NCBI RefSeq assembly: GCF_021391395.1
Contig: NZ_CP090059.1
Span: forward strand, 3,767,001 to 3,831,000
Reading direction: 5' to 3'
DNA: 64,000 bases
Origin: Sphingomonas cannabina
GTDB taxonomy: Bacteria > Pseudomonadota > Alphaproteobacteria > Sphingomonadales > Sphingomonadaceae
The notes beneath the pieces were generated by a model. It was not told the DNA's origin. It saw only the letters and a program-made list of their open reading frames with translations, and made no database searches. Shown here piece by piece: positions 26,284 to 34,297 of the stretch; positions within the stretch are counted from its first letter, which is position 1; each line of letters opens with the position of its first letter. A program made the position numbers and the translations under genes.

Positions 26284-28130
26284 CGACGCTTCCCCTTGCG
26301 CTCTTCGCCGAGGCCGACCCGCAGCTTGCCCCAAAGCTCCTCGAAGCGCCGCAGCATCGCAGCGGTTTGCGGGTCTTCCTGGCCGGCCTGTTCCAGCACC
26401 GCCGGCAGGTATTCTGAAACGCGGCGTTCGATTTCGCGAAACTTGTTCTGATCGCGCGACCAGGCCGCGAGCATCTCCTCCAGCGTCGGCAGTGCGGGGT
26501 CAAGCGCTGGATTTGCACCGGGGGCTGCACGATCCTGTTGCTTCTCGATCGTCCAGTCATCCTCCCCATCGCGGCCGTCATCAGCCAACAGTCCTGCCAG
26601 CCAGAGAAGAAAGCCCCTCGCTCCCAGAAATCGCACGAAGGCCGCACGATCGCGCTCTTCGCCGAAAGGCGGGTCGGCAGGGGCGCGCTGCAGCCAGGAA
26701 AGCCCCTTCGCACCGCGGCTGACACGCAAGCGCACGAATTCGCTCCGTTCGGCAGGAAGCGTCGGCCCAAGCGCCACCGTTGTCTGTCGCCGCAGCCAAG
26801 CTTTGAGTTCGCCGTGCAAGGCGCCGACTTCGAGCAGGATGTCGGCTTCCTCGGGATGCGGTCCATCGGGATAGAGATCGGAACCATGGACGAGACGGAT
26901 CTCATCCCCGTCGATGCTGAGCGTGCTCGCCCACCGCGCTGCGACCTGCGCCCGAGCTCGCTCGAGCGCTTCTTCTTCCAGCGCCGCGGCGTCCGGCTGA
27001 TATTCGGTATCCGGCGCCTCGACGATCCGCGCCGAGTCGAGCAACGCCTTCAGACCTTTCTCCAGAGCCTCGGTGATCTGCAACTCGGCGATGACCTCCG
27101 CGTTGCGGCCCGTCCACGCCCGCATGGTGGCGTTCGCGCTTCCGAGCCATAGGGTCCGCTTTCGTCCCGCGCGCACGAACAGCAATTTGGCATGGAGGCC
27201 TCGGCCGATCTCTGCCTCCTCGTCATCCGCAGTGTCTGCGTCAGATGCCGATCCGGTGTTCGCCTGCTCCGGCTCCGGGTCGCCGATGGGATAATCCGGC
27301 GCATCCAGCGCCAACAAATCGTCGAACGAGGAGAGCGACGGGCCGACCCGCTCGATCTCGCGCATGGTCGTTAGCAGCACGCGACGGGCCGGCTTCGGCC
27401 CCTTCGACACTTGTCCGGCCAAGAAATTCTTATCGATGAACGGGCTCACGACGACGATTTCATCGGCCCCCGCCGGTGGAACTGGGGCTTGCAGTTCTCC
27501 TGTCCCCGTAAACCAGCGAATTCGCTCGACGCGCACGCCGGCGGGCGCGCGCCACGGGATCTTCGTAACCGCAGTCGCGAGGGAAGCAGGCCGGACTCCC
27601 TTGAGCTCGGCACGCTCAGCTAACGCGCGTGCCAGATCACCTGCCCCTGTGATCGGGCCTCCGCCATTCTCTCCCGAAACAAGCAGAAGTCCTATGTCAC
27701 GATTGACGCACTCGGTGAGATTTCGGCTTCCAATCCAGAGCCGCCAGCCGGTCTCGCCGCTTTCGCTCCGTGTCCGCATCAGCGCTGCCTTGGGATGCCA
27801 GCTATGGGTCGCTTCGTCGAAATCGACTTCCCGCACGAATTGGTCTAGCACCGCCGCGATCCGCGGCGTTCGCCGCATCTTCGCAAGCCGGCCGCGCTGG
27901 ATGATGATCCGCACCTTCCCGCGCAAACGCTCAACGGCATCGGCGAAATCGGAGGGGCTGCCTCGCCCTGCCTCATTGTCCTTGCCGGCGAGGGCTAGCA
28001 AGGCCGCGCCGATGGATCCAAGGTCTGCCGAATAAGACGCCAGCAACGCCAATTCGACATTCTCGTCAGGGCCGGGACGCAGGCCTTCCAGAAACGAAAG
28101 AGCTGGCCAACTGTCGGCCGCGCCGCTCAT
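26280..28130 (-). CDS. phospholipase-D-superfamily protein with two HKD motifs (putative nuclease)
   Basis: 616 residues. Two PLD half-sites are visible: WHPKAALMR with GSRNLTECVN (residues about 112-140), and LHAKLLFVR with LWLGSANATMRAW (about 313-335). Both keep the HxK and the Asn of GSxN. Bacterial defence PLD proteins of this kind cut nucleic acid, and DISARM DrmC is a much smaller PLD protein. The C-terminal 200 residues are unassigned. ATGA and GTGA overlaps with the genes on both sides indicate coupled synthesis with the DUF6361 protein and the SF2 helicase. Confidence 0.85.
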   Translation of the reverse strand: MSGAADSWPALSFLEGLRPGPDENVELALLASYSADLGSIGAALLALAGKDNEAGRGSPSDFADAVERLRGKVRIIIQRGRLAKMRRTPRIAAVLDQFVREVDFDEATHSWHPKAALMRTRSESGETGWRLWIGSRNLTECVNRDIGLLLVSGENGGGPITGAGDLARALAERAELKGVRPASLATAVTKIPWRAPAGVRVERIRWFTGTGELQAPVPPAGADEIVVVSPFIDKNFLAGQVSKGPKPARRVLLTTMREIERVGPSLSSFDDLLALDAPDYPIGDPEPEQANTGSASDADTADDEEAEIGRGLHAKLLFVRAGRKRTLWLGSANATMRAWTGRNAEVIAELQITEALEKGLKALLDSARIVEAPDTEYQPDAAALEEEALERARAQVAARWASTLSIDGDEIRLVHGSDLYPDGPHPEEADILLEVGALHGELKAWLRRQTTVALGPTLPAERSEFVRLRVSRGAKGLSWLQRAPADPPFGEERDRAAFVRFLGARGFLLWLAGLLADDGRDGEDDWTIEKQQDRAAPGANPALDPALPTLEEMLAAWSRDQNKFREIERRVSEYLPAVLEQAGQEDPQTAAMLRRFEELWGKLRVGLGEERKGKRR

Positions 28131-29356
28131 TCGGCACCCGCCAGATCATCGAGAAGCGTACTGACCTGCTGCCACCGGTAATGCAGGGGTCCGGCCAAGC
28201 CATGTTCATCACTCGACCACTCGAGTCGCCGAGCCCGCCCATTGGGGGTCGGCGCAAGCCGCGCGCGCGGTCCCTTGCGCGCCTCGGCTGCGGTATAGAC
28301 GTCGGAAAGCGCGACAGGATTCCCCGATCCCGCAGCAATCCAGTCCCTCGTCGCCGTCACCACAGCAAGCAATTTCGCCGGCAGAGGTCCAATGTCCGCT
28401 TCGAGCGCCGTTATATCGAGCCCAGCTGCGATCGGACCCTGCTCCGCGAGGATAACCCCGAGATGCTCGCGGTGACGGGCCGAGACTTGCCGCTTGTCAT
28501 CGATCTCGACGATCCGCTCCAGCAGCGCGTCGTAGACGGCGCGGCCGATGCCTGCGAGACTAGCTGCCTGCCGCGCGCGGATGAGCGGGCCATGATCGGC
28601 GCCGGCGATGGCGTATGTTTCGTTGGCCCACATCTCGGCAGGAGCCGCAACCTCGGTTCTGACCAGCCTCGCCAGCAGCGACAGTTCACGGCCACCATTG
28701 CCGCGTAACTGCGCTAGGCGCTCGCGCAGGAACCCGGCCTCCGCCTTCTTCAGACGAAGCGAGATGTCTCCGCTCTGCCAATTCTTCGGACGATCGGGAA
28801 GTCGCACGAAAGGCGGCTCGAAGCTCAGGAGAGGCTGACCATCGTCGTCGGTGGGCGAGCCGACGGTCTTCAGTAAACGATGCGCCTGTCCACGAGAAAT
28901 CGTCCGACCGTCCAGCCGCGGACGCAAGATCCCCCAAACCGCAAGCGCGTTCCAATAGACGGTAGACGGCGGTTGACTTGAGGGATTTGGAAAGACACGG
29001 CCGCCGATCACCTGGGCTTCGCCTGCGTCTTTCAGCCGTCCTGCGAGCAATCTCTCGCGTTCACGCAAGGCGCGCTGCGCAGCCGGTCCGATTATGCCCG
29101 CGAGATCCTCGAACAACCAGGGTACGAACAACGCGTAACGCGCGCGGGTATGCAAGACCGACGTACCGGGAAAGAAGTGGTCGGCGTATCGCTGGTGAAT
29201 CGTCAGGAAGCCGATCTCGTCGCGCACGCCCATGGACTCTTCGTCCATCTGCGCCTTCGCGCGAGCGAGCGCTTCACGCGAGAGATAGGTCCAGCCAAGC
29301 GCAGGTTCGATCGCCGGTGCGCGTCTTATTCGGGATCGTCTCGCCGCCTGTCGCAA
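28127..29356 (-). CDS. DUF6361 family protein
   Basis: 409 residues from TTG 29356. After a basic N-terminus the protein reads LGWTYLSREALARAKAQMD...GVRDEIGFLTIHQRYADHFFPGTSVLHTRARYALFVPWL. This is the conserved beginning of DUF6361 proteins, which occur next to PLD-like and helicase genes in defence islands; their biochemistry is unknown to me. No catalytic motif is evident. The stop overlaps the PLD start (ATGA). The upstream DUF6088 gene ends 96 bases away, so the operon probably begins there. The true start may be a little downstream, since the first 20 residues are Arg-rich and unconserved. Confidence 0.75.
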   Translation of the reverse strand: MRQAARRSRIRRAPAIEPALGWTYLSREALARAKAQMDEESMGVRDEIGFLTIHQRYADHFFPGTSVLHTRARYALFVPWLFEDLAGIIGPAAQRALRERERLLAGRLKDAGEAQVIGGRVFPNPSSQPPSTVYWNALAVWGILRPRLDGRTISRGQAHRLLKTVGSPTDDDGQPLLSFEPPFVRLPDRPKNWQSGDISLRLKKAEAGFLRERLAQLRGNGGRELSLLARLVRTEVAAPAEMWANETYAIAGADHGPLIRARQAASLAGIGRAVYDALLERIVEIDDKRQVSARHREHLGVILAEQGPIAAGLDITALEADIGPLPAKLLAVVTATRDWIAAGSGNPVALSDVYTAAEARKGPRARLAPTPNGRARRLEWSSDEHGLAGPLHYRWQQVSTLLDDLAGAE

Positions 29357-29451
29357 TGCCTTAGCTCCGGAACCAGGACATCGGCGCCGCGGTCAACTTG
29401 TTGCCGGAAGGGACGACAACCGCGCACTCGAACCCGGGGAGTTGGAGAGCA

Positions 29452-30045
29452 TCAGCCATGCGCGACCTTCCCGACACTTCGCGCCAGCCATGTCGGAAGC
29501 TGCGGCGCCGCCGCGACCAACTCGTTGAATGCAACGGGTGCAAGCTTCCGCTTCAGGGTCTGCAGGGCTATCTCGGCCCTGTCGGGTCCTAACCACGCCA
29601 AGGCGCGTATCGCCTCCCCCCCGGGCCGCTGAGCCAGCGCGAATTGCCATCGTGGCGCGTGGCGAAGCTCAATGATCTGCTTTCCAAGTCTCATCTTCCT
29701 GGAGCGCCCCGACGTCAGATAGACCAACCGAGCCGGCACCTGTGCGGTAAGCCCAAGACGGTTAGCAGCCGCCGCGCCGCTCGAGACGATGACCTCACCG
29801 CGCTGAGCAGCGATCGCTTCTACTGCTAGCTCCACAGACGGAGCCCTCACACCAAACCGACTCGTAACAGGCAGCAGGTACACACCCCGCCCAGCCCGAA
29901 GCAGTTGCCCCCGCTCGGCAAGGCGCGACAAAGCCTGATCCACCGCCGCCCGGTTTCCGAGATGGAGCAAGCTCTTGGCCGCGACCGGCGTACCTTCAGG
30001 CAGCCCCTTCGCGTGCGAAAGAATCTGTTCGGTCAAGCGTTGCAT
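29452..30045 (-). CDS. DUF6088 / AbiEi-like winged-helix protein, head of the defence operon
   Basis: 197 residues from ATG 30045, chosen because AGGGGG lies six bases upstream; an ATG at 30051 abuts that site. N-terminal winged helix (LTEQILSHAKGLPEG...LGNRAAVDQALSRLAERGQL, then RAGRGVYLLP) and a C-terminal AbiEi-like domain (VELAVEAIAAQRGEVIVSSG). Such proteins are type IV antitoxin-like and bind inverted repeats at their own promoter. A perfect inverted repeat lies directly upstream. The cognate nucleotidyltransferase normally expected next is missing: only a 32-codon frame (29361-29459, start MADALQLPGF) occupies the gap. It may therefore serve as the regulator of the operon. Confidence 0.75.
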   Translation of the reverse strand: MQRLTEQILSHAKGLPEGTPVAAKSLLHLGNRAAVDQALSRLAERGQLLRAGRGVYLLPVTSRFGVRAPSVELAVEAIAAQRGEVIVSSGAAAANRLGLTAQVPARLVYLTSGRSRKMRLGKQIIELRHAPRWQFALAQRPGGEAIRALAWLGPDRAEIALQTLKRKLAPVAFNELVAAAPQLPTWLARSVGKVAHG

Positions 30046-30055
30046 GGCCATCCCC

Positions 30056-30085
30056 CTGTCAGAAATATGCGTGGATTTCTGACAG
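30056..30085. promoter_or_regulatory. perfect 11-bp inverted repeat: putative operator of the defence operon
   Basis: CTGTCAGAAAT (30056-30066), an 8-base spacer, then ATTTCTGACAG (30075-30085). The arms are perfect. The left arm touches the ribosome site of the DUF6088 gene, so binding would block transcription and possibly initiation. AbiEi-type regulators recognise repeats of this size. Confidence 0.7.
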
Positions 30086-30235
30086 TTTGCAATGCGCGAG
30101 CCTGTGGCCCGTGTGCGGAGATCGCCCCATTTTTACGAATGAGGTTGGCACCGATTGTATGGGGAAAGCCTTCCCCTGCGGCCGAGCCTGCCGTCTCGGC
30201 CGACCCCTTCTGCGGGGAGACCCCGCAACGCCCCC

Positions 30236-30318
30236 GAGAGTGAGAGTGCGGCCCGGCCTTGCCGTGACGGGTTGAGGGCTGGGAGAGAGGCTCCCGGCGC
30301 CCGTCGCGGAGATCCGCG
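30236..30318 (+). promoter_or_regulatory. structured 5' leader, copy A (before ardC)
   Basis: Conserved block GAGAGTGAGAG, then stem P1 CCGTGACGGG (30262-30271) with CCCGTCGCGG (30300-30309), enclosing stem P2 GCTGGGAG (30278-30285), loop AGAGG, CTCCCGGC (30291-30298). The 3' strand of P1 runs into GCGGAG, the ribosome site of ardC, seven bases before ATG. The same element occurs at 31739-31823 with pairing kept. Probably a cis-acting RNA controlling translation; family not recognised. Confidence 0.7.
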
Positions 30319-31278
30319 ATGTCCAGAAAGACCGCATCTGCTCGCCCCGGCCAGGACCGGGCGAGCCTCTATGACGAAATCACCGGTAAGATCATCGCCG
30401 AGCTGGAGGCCGGCCGTATCCCTTGGGTCCAGCCTTGGGGGACGGCGGCAGCGGAGGCGCCGCTCGCCATGCCGAGTAATGCCGCCACCGGCCGGCATTA
30501 CTCGGGGATTAATGTGCTGATCCTCTGGGGTGCTGTCGTCGAACACGGCTTTCCCGGCCAGAGCTGGCTGACCTTCCGTCAGGCGCTGGCGCTCGGCGGC
30601 ATTGTCCGCAAGGGCGAGCGTGGCACGACAGTTGTCTATGCCGACCGCTTCGTGCCCGACGATGAAAAGAGGCGCGCCCGCGAGAGCGGCGACGAGGCCC
30701 AGGCGATCCCGTTCCTGAAGCGGTTCACGGTGTTCAACGCCGCGCAATGCGAGGGCCTGCCGGAGGAGGTCGCGGCCGGCGCGCCGCCTCCCCAACCCGG
30801 TCTGATCGAGCCCAAGGTCGAGGCGTTGATCCGCGCGACCAGCATCGACTTCCGCATCGGAGGCAGCCGGGCTTTCTACGTTCCAGCGCTCGACTATGTG
30901 CAGGTCCCGCCACCCCAGGCCTATTTCGAACCAATCAACTGGCACCGGACCGCGCTGCACGAACTCGGTCACGCCACTGGCCACCTGTCCCGTCTCGGCC
31001 GCGATATGACCGGCGGCTTCGGCACCAAGAAGTACGCGTTCGAGGAGCTGGTCGCCGAAATGAACGCCGCCTTCTGCTGCGCGTCGCTCGGCATCGTGCC
31101 GACCGTGCGGCACGCGGATTATATCGGCTCCTGGCTGGAGGTTCTGCGCGACGACAACCGCGCCATCGTCCGGGCCGCATCACAAGCGAGCAAGGCGGCC
31201 GACTGGCTGCTCGGCTTCGTGCCGGCCGAAGGCGCCGAGGTTTCAGCCGAGCCCTCGATCGACAGGAGAGCGGCATGA
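30319..31278 (+). CDS. ardC: ArdC-like antirestriction protein (ssDNA-binding domain plus metallopeptidase)
   Basis: 319 residues. The N-terminal ArdC domain (DEITGKIIAELEAGRIPWVQ, PSNAATGRHYSGINVLILW, SWLTFRQALALGGIVRKGE) binds single-stranded DNA in characterised homologues. The C-terminal zincin domain has HELGHATGH (about residues 214-222) and a downstream Glu in FEELVAEMNAAF. ArdC protects incoming conjugative DNA against restriction. It is the first plus-strand backbone gene, expressed from a structured leader. Its stop overlaps the DUF2958 start (ATGA). Confidence 0.92.
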   Translation: MSRKTASARPGQDRASLYDEITGKIIAELEAGRIPWVQPWGTAAAEAPLAMPSNAATGRHYSGINVLILWGAVVEHGFPGQSWLTFRQALALGGIVRKGERGTTVVYADRFVPDDEKRRARESGDEAQAIPFLKRFTVFNAAQCEGLPEEVAAGAPPPQPGLIEPKVEALIRATSIDFRIGGSRAFYVPALDYVQVPPPQAYFEPINWHRTALHELGHATGHLSRLGRDMTGGFGTKKYAFEELVAEMNAAFCCASLGIVPTVRHADYIGSWLEVLRDDNRAIVRAASQASKAADWLLGFVPAEGAEVSAEPSIDRRAA

Positions 31279-31658
31279 TCCTCCTCATGCCCGAACTGCG
31301 CGAGCAGCTTCTCGCCAACGGCCGCCAGCGCGAGGCCGACCACATCCCTGTGGTGAAGTTCTTCAACCCGCTCGGTGAAGGGGTCTGGCTCGCCACAGAA
31401 CTCGACGCGGACGGCGACACCCTGTTCGGCCTGGCCGATCTCGGTGAACCCGAGCTCGGCTCCTTCAGTCTTGCCGAGATGATAGCCGTGCGGCTGCCGC
31501 TCGGTCTCGGCATCGAACGCGATATCCTTTTCGAGGGCCTTTATCCGATATCAACCTGGGCCGAGATGGCCCGCCGGACCGGTAGCATCCGCCACGCCGA
31601 GCGCATGCTTCACGCCGTCCACAGAAGCGCGACGTCCAGGAAGTCCGTAAATCCGTAG
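31275..31658 (+). CDS. DUF2958 family protein
   Basis: 127 residues from ATG 31275, inside the ardC stop. It shows the DUF2958 core: LMPELREQLLANG, VVKFFNPLGEGVWLATELD, LFGLADLGEPELGSFSLAEM. Found almost only in alphaproteobacterial ICEs beside ardC and parB; function unknown. A 9-base near-repeat (atccgtag three times) straddles the stop codon, so the last residues may vary between elements. Confidence 0.85.
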   Translation: MILLMPELREQLLANGRQREADHIPVVKFFNPLGEGVWLATELDADGDTLFGLADLGEPELGSFSLAEMIAVRLPLGLGIERDILFEGLYPISTWAEMARRTGSIRHAERMLHAVHRSATSRKSVNP

Positions 31659-31738
31659 ATCCGTAGATCCGTAGATCCTGTGGCGGCGGGTCTGCGTTTC
31701 GGCGTCTCCCGTCGCCACGCCTGGGGTGCCAGCCAGTG

Positions 31739-31823
31739 GAGAGTGAGAGGGAGGACGGGATTTTCGTGACGGGTTGGAGGTCGAGAGAGAGGCTCTCGGC
31801 CGCCCGTCGCGGAGTAAATCCCG
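31739..31823 (+). promoter_or_regulatory. structured 5' leader, copy B (before parB)
   Basis: Second copy of the element at 30236-30318. P1 is TCGTGACGGG (31764-31773) with CCCGTCGCGG (31803-31812). P2 is GGTCGAGAG (31779-31787), loop AGAGG, CTCTCGGCC (31793-31801). Compared with copy A, one P2 pair changes from G-C to A-T and three others exchange Watson-Crick and wobble pairs. The ribosome site GGAG follows P1, nine bases before the parB ATG. Confidence 0.7.
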
Positions 31824-33950
31824 ATGGCTACTGCAGCTCAAAAGATCGTCCTGTCGTCCTCGCGCGACATCCCCTTCAACAAGCTGGTCTTGAGCCAGTC
31901 GAACGTCCGGCGCGTGAAGGCTGGCGTCTCGATCGAGGATCTCGCGGCATCGATCGCCCGGCGCGGCCTGATCCAGAGCCTTAGCGTCGTGCCCGTCGCC
32001 GATGCCGAGGGCAACGAGACCGGCATGTTCGAGGTGCCCGCCGGCGGCCGCCGCTTCCGGGCGCTGGAGATGCTGGTCAAGCAAAAGCGCCTCGCCAAGA
32101 TCGCGCCGGTGCCCTGCGTCGTGCGCGAGCGAGACAGCGCCATCCTCGCTGAGGAGGTCTCGCTCGCCGAGAATATCGAGCGCGCGCCGCTCCATCCCCT
32201 TGACCAGTATCGCGCCTTCCAGGACATGCGCGACAAGGGCATGAGCGAGGAAGACATCGCCGCAGCCTTCTTCGTGCCGGCCCAAGTCGTGAAGCAGCGT
32301 CTACGGCTTGCGTCCGCGTCGCCCGCGCTGCTCGACGTCTATGCCGAGGACGGCATGACGCTGGAGCAGCTCATGGCCTTCACCGTGTCGCACGACCATG
32401 CCCGCCAGGAACAGGTCTGGGACGCGATCAAGGACGCTTGGTCCAAGGAGCCGTACCAAATCCGGCGCATGCTCACCGAGACCACGGTGCGCGCCTCGGA
32501 CAAGCGGGCGGTGTTCGTCGGCGTCGAGGCCTATGAGGCCGCCGGCGGCCTCACCATGCGCGATCTCTTCCAATCCGACGATGGCGGCTGGTTGCAGGAC
32601 GCGGGTCTGCTCGACCGCCTGGTCGCCGAGAAGCTGAAGGCCGCGGCCGAGACGATCGCGGCCGAAGGCTGGAAGTGGATCGAGGTCGCGGTCAGCTTCC
32701 CCTATGACGCCACGCGGGGCCTGCGCGAGCTGCAGGGCGAACCGCTCGACCTTTCGGCCGAGGAGCAGGCCACCGTCGAGGCGCTCAACGCCGAATATCA
32801 GAAGCTCGAGGCCGACTATGAAGACGCCGACGAGCTGCCGGACGAGGTCGATCAACGCCTCGGCGAGATCGAGACGGCGCTCGCCGCCTTTGAGACACGG
32901 CCGGTGCGCTTCGAGGCGGACGACATCGCTCGCGCGGGCGTGTTCATCAGCGTCGCCCATGACGGCAGCCTCGACATCGACCGCGGCTACGTGCGGGCGG
33001 AGGATGAAGCGCCGATCGAGCCCGAGGGCGAGATCGGCGTGGGCGCCGGCGGCGATCCGGCCGAGCCCGTCGTGCAGCGGGCAGTCATCACCATCGGCGG
33101 CCAGCCTGCCGAGCCCGAGGACGACGAGGATGACGGCGTCATCAAGCCGCTGCCGGAGCGCCTAGTCATCGAGCTCACGGCCTATCGCACGCTCGCGCTG
33201 CGCAACGCCGTCGCGGAGAACCCGCACGTCGCCCTGACCGCGCTGCTCCACAAGCTCGTCTCGGACACCTTCATGACCCGCATGTACACGGGCGCCATGG
33301 AAGCCGGCGTGAAGCACGTCTTCTTCCCGGCCCAGGACGATGCGCTGAAGGACAGCCCGTCCGCGCGCGCGGTGCAGGACCGCCACGCCGCCTGGGCGGG
33401 CGACATCCCGAAGGAGGACGACGCCCTCTGGGACTGGCTCGCGGGCCTGGACGACGCCAGCCGGATGGCGCTCCTGGCGCATTGCGTCAGCTATGGCGTA
33501 AACGCGCTCTATGAGCGCCCGAACCCGTACAGCGGCAACGGCGTGTCGCAGCACACGCTCGACATGCGGCTCGCCCAGGCCGACCGCCTGAGCCGGGCGA
33601 CCGGGCTCGATCTTGTCGAGGCCGGCTGGCGTGCGACCTTCGGCAACTACCTCAACCGGGTCACCAAGCCCCGCATCCTGCAGGCGGTCCGCGAGGGCGC
33701 CGGCGAGCAGGCCGCGCAGCTCATCGACCATCTGAAAAAGGGCGACATGGCCAAGGAGGCCGAGCGCCTGCTGGCTGACACGGGCTGGCTGCCGGAACCG
33801 CTGCGCCTGGTTGCCGAGGCCGAGGCGTCGACGCCGGAAACCCAGACCGGCGGCGAGGATGAGGGTGCGGCGCTGCCCGACTTCCTCGCGGGCGATGACG
33901 AGGAGTCCGCCGGCGAAGAGGACGAACGCCACCTCGTCGCGGCCGAGTGA
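31824..33950 (+). CDS. ParB/RepB/Spo0J-type nuclease-domain protein
   Basis: 708 residues. Residues about 15-130 are a ParB N-terminal domain: IPFNKLVLSQSNVRR, IARRGLIQSLSVVPV, VPAGGRRFRALEML and EVSLAENIERAPLHPLDQYRAF, which contains the CTPase/ParB box motifs. A KorB-like helix-turn-helix follows (MSEEDIAAAFFVPAQVVKQRLRLA). The remaining 500 residues are acidic and unrecognised but typical of the large ICE ParB proteins. The separate ParA at 44.6 kb has its own RHH partner, so this protein may instead act as a transcriptional or nucleoid factor. Confidence 0.88.
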   Translation: MATAAQKIVLSSSRDIPFNKLVLSQSNVRRVKAGVSIEDLAASIARRGLIQSLSVVPVADAEGNETGMFEVPAGGRRFRALEMLVKQKRLAKIAPVPCVVRERDSAILAEEVSLAENIERAPLHPLDQYRAFQDMRDKGMSEEDIAAAFFVPAQVVKQRLRLASASPALLDVYAEDGMTLEQLMAFTVSHDHARQEQVWDAIKDAWSKEPYQIRRMLTETTVRASDKRAVFVGVEAYEAAGGLTMRDLFQSDDGGWLQDAGLLDRLVAEKLKAAAETIAAEGWKWIEVAVSFPYDATRGLRELQGEPLDLSAEEQATVEALNAEYQKLEADYEDADELPDEVDQRLGEIETALAAFETRPVRFEADDIARAGVFISVAHDGSLDIDRGYVRAEDEAPIEPEGEIGVGAGGDPAEPVVQRAVITIGGQPAEPEDDEDDGVIKPLPERLVIELTAYRTLALRNAVAENPHVALTALLHKLVSDTFMTRMYTGAMEAGVKHVFFPAQDDALKDSPSARAVQDRHAAWAGDIPKEDDALWDWLAGLDDASRMALLAHCVSYGVNALYERPNPYSGNGVSQHTLDMRLAQADRLSRATGLDLVEAGWRATFGNYLNRVTKPRILQAVREGAGEQAAQLIDHLKKGDMAKEAERLLADTGWLPEPLRLVAEAEASTPETQTGGEDEGAALPDFLAGDDEESAGEEDERHLVAAE

Positions 33951-33957
33951 TCGCGCA

Positions 33958-33983
33958 GGCGGGGCGGCTTCGGCCGCTCCGCC
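33958..33983 (+). terminator. stable TTCG hairpin after parB
   Basis: GGCGGGGCGGC, TTCG tetraloop, GCCGCTCCGCC: 10 of 11 pairs are canonical and the other is a G-T wobble. It begins eight bases after the parB stop. No T-run follows, so it may act as an mRNA 3' stabiliser or partial terminator. Confidence 0.5.
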
Positions 33984-34010
33984 CATCCCTCCAACCCAAG
34001 GAGCTGCGCC

Positions 34011-34229
34011 ATGTCGCAATCCAGCCCGGCGCCCCGGCGCGTCGTTTTCCAATATCTCGTTCCCGTGCATGTCGAAGTCGAGGACGGGCTCGTTGCCCGC
34101 GTCACCGTCATCGACGAGACGCCAGTCCGCGCCCCCACCGTCGTCGAGGGCGACCCCGCCGATCTCGACGATGCCGTGCGAGCCGCCGACGACGGCCAGG
34201 CTTGGCCGTCCTGGCGGTTCGGCTACTAG
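34011..34229 (+). CDS. small hypothetical ICE protein
   Basis: 72 residues from ATG 34011 with AAGGAG upstream. Beta-rich N-terminal half (RRVVFQYLVPVHVEVEDGLVARVTVID) and an acidic tail (DPADLDDAVRAADDGQAWPSW). No domain recognised, but good ribosome site, coding composition and fixed place between parB and a terminator support a real gene. Probably cytoplasmic. Confidence 0.7.
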   Translation: MSQSSPAPRRVVFQYLVPVHVEVEDGLVARVTVIDETPVRAPTVVEGDPADLDDAVRAADDGQAWPSWRFGY

Positions 34230-34254
34230 CCCGACCACCTTTCAATCCCTTTCG

Positions 34255-34280
34255 AGCCCGGCCCAGCGCCGGGCTTTTTT
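34255..34280 (+). terminator. rho-independent terminator
   Basis: AGCCCGGC (34255-34262), loop CCAGC, GCCGGGCT (34268-34275), then six T (34275-34280). A textbook terminator closing the ardC-parB transcription unit, 25 bases after the small gene. Confidence 0.85.
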
Positions 34281-34297
34281 CGTTTCAGGAGCCCGCC

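Noticed and set aside
26284..26334. N-terminal extension of the SF2 helicase
   Set aside because: It would run into the PLD gene. GTG 26283 gives a four-base overlap and a ribosome site.
29361..29459. 32-codon frame after the DUF6088 gene as a missing toxin
   Set aside because: It has a coupled start but no nucleotidyltransferase motif; too short to call a gene.
30133..31113. Minus-strand frame opposite ardC
   Set aside because: It is a shadow of the strongly coding ardC gene in GC-rich DNA.
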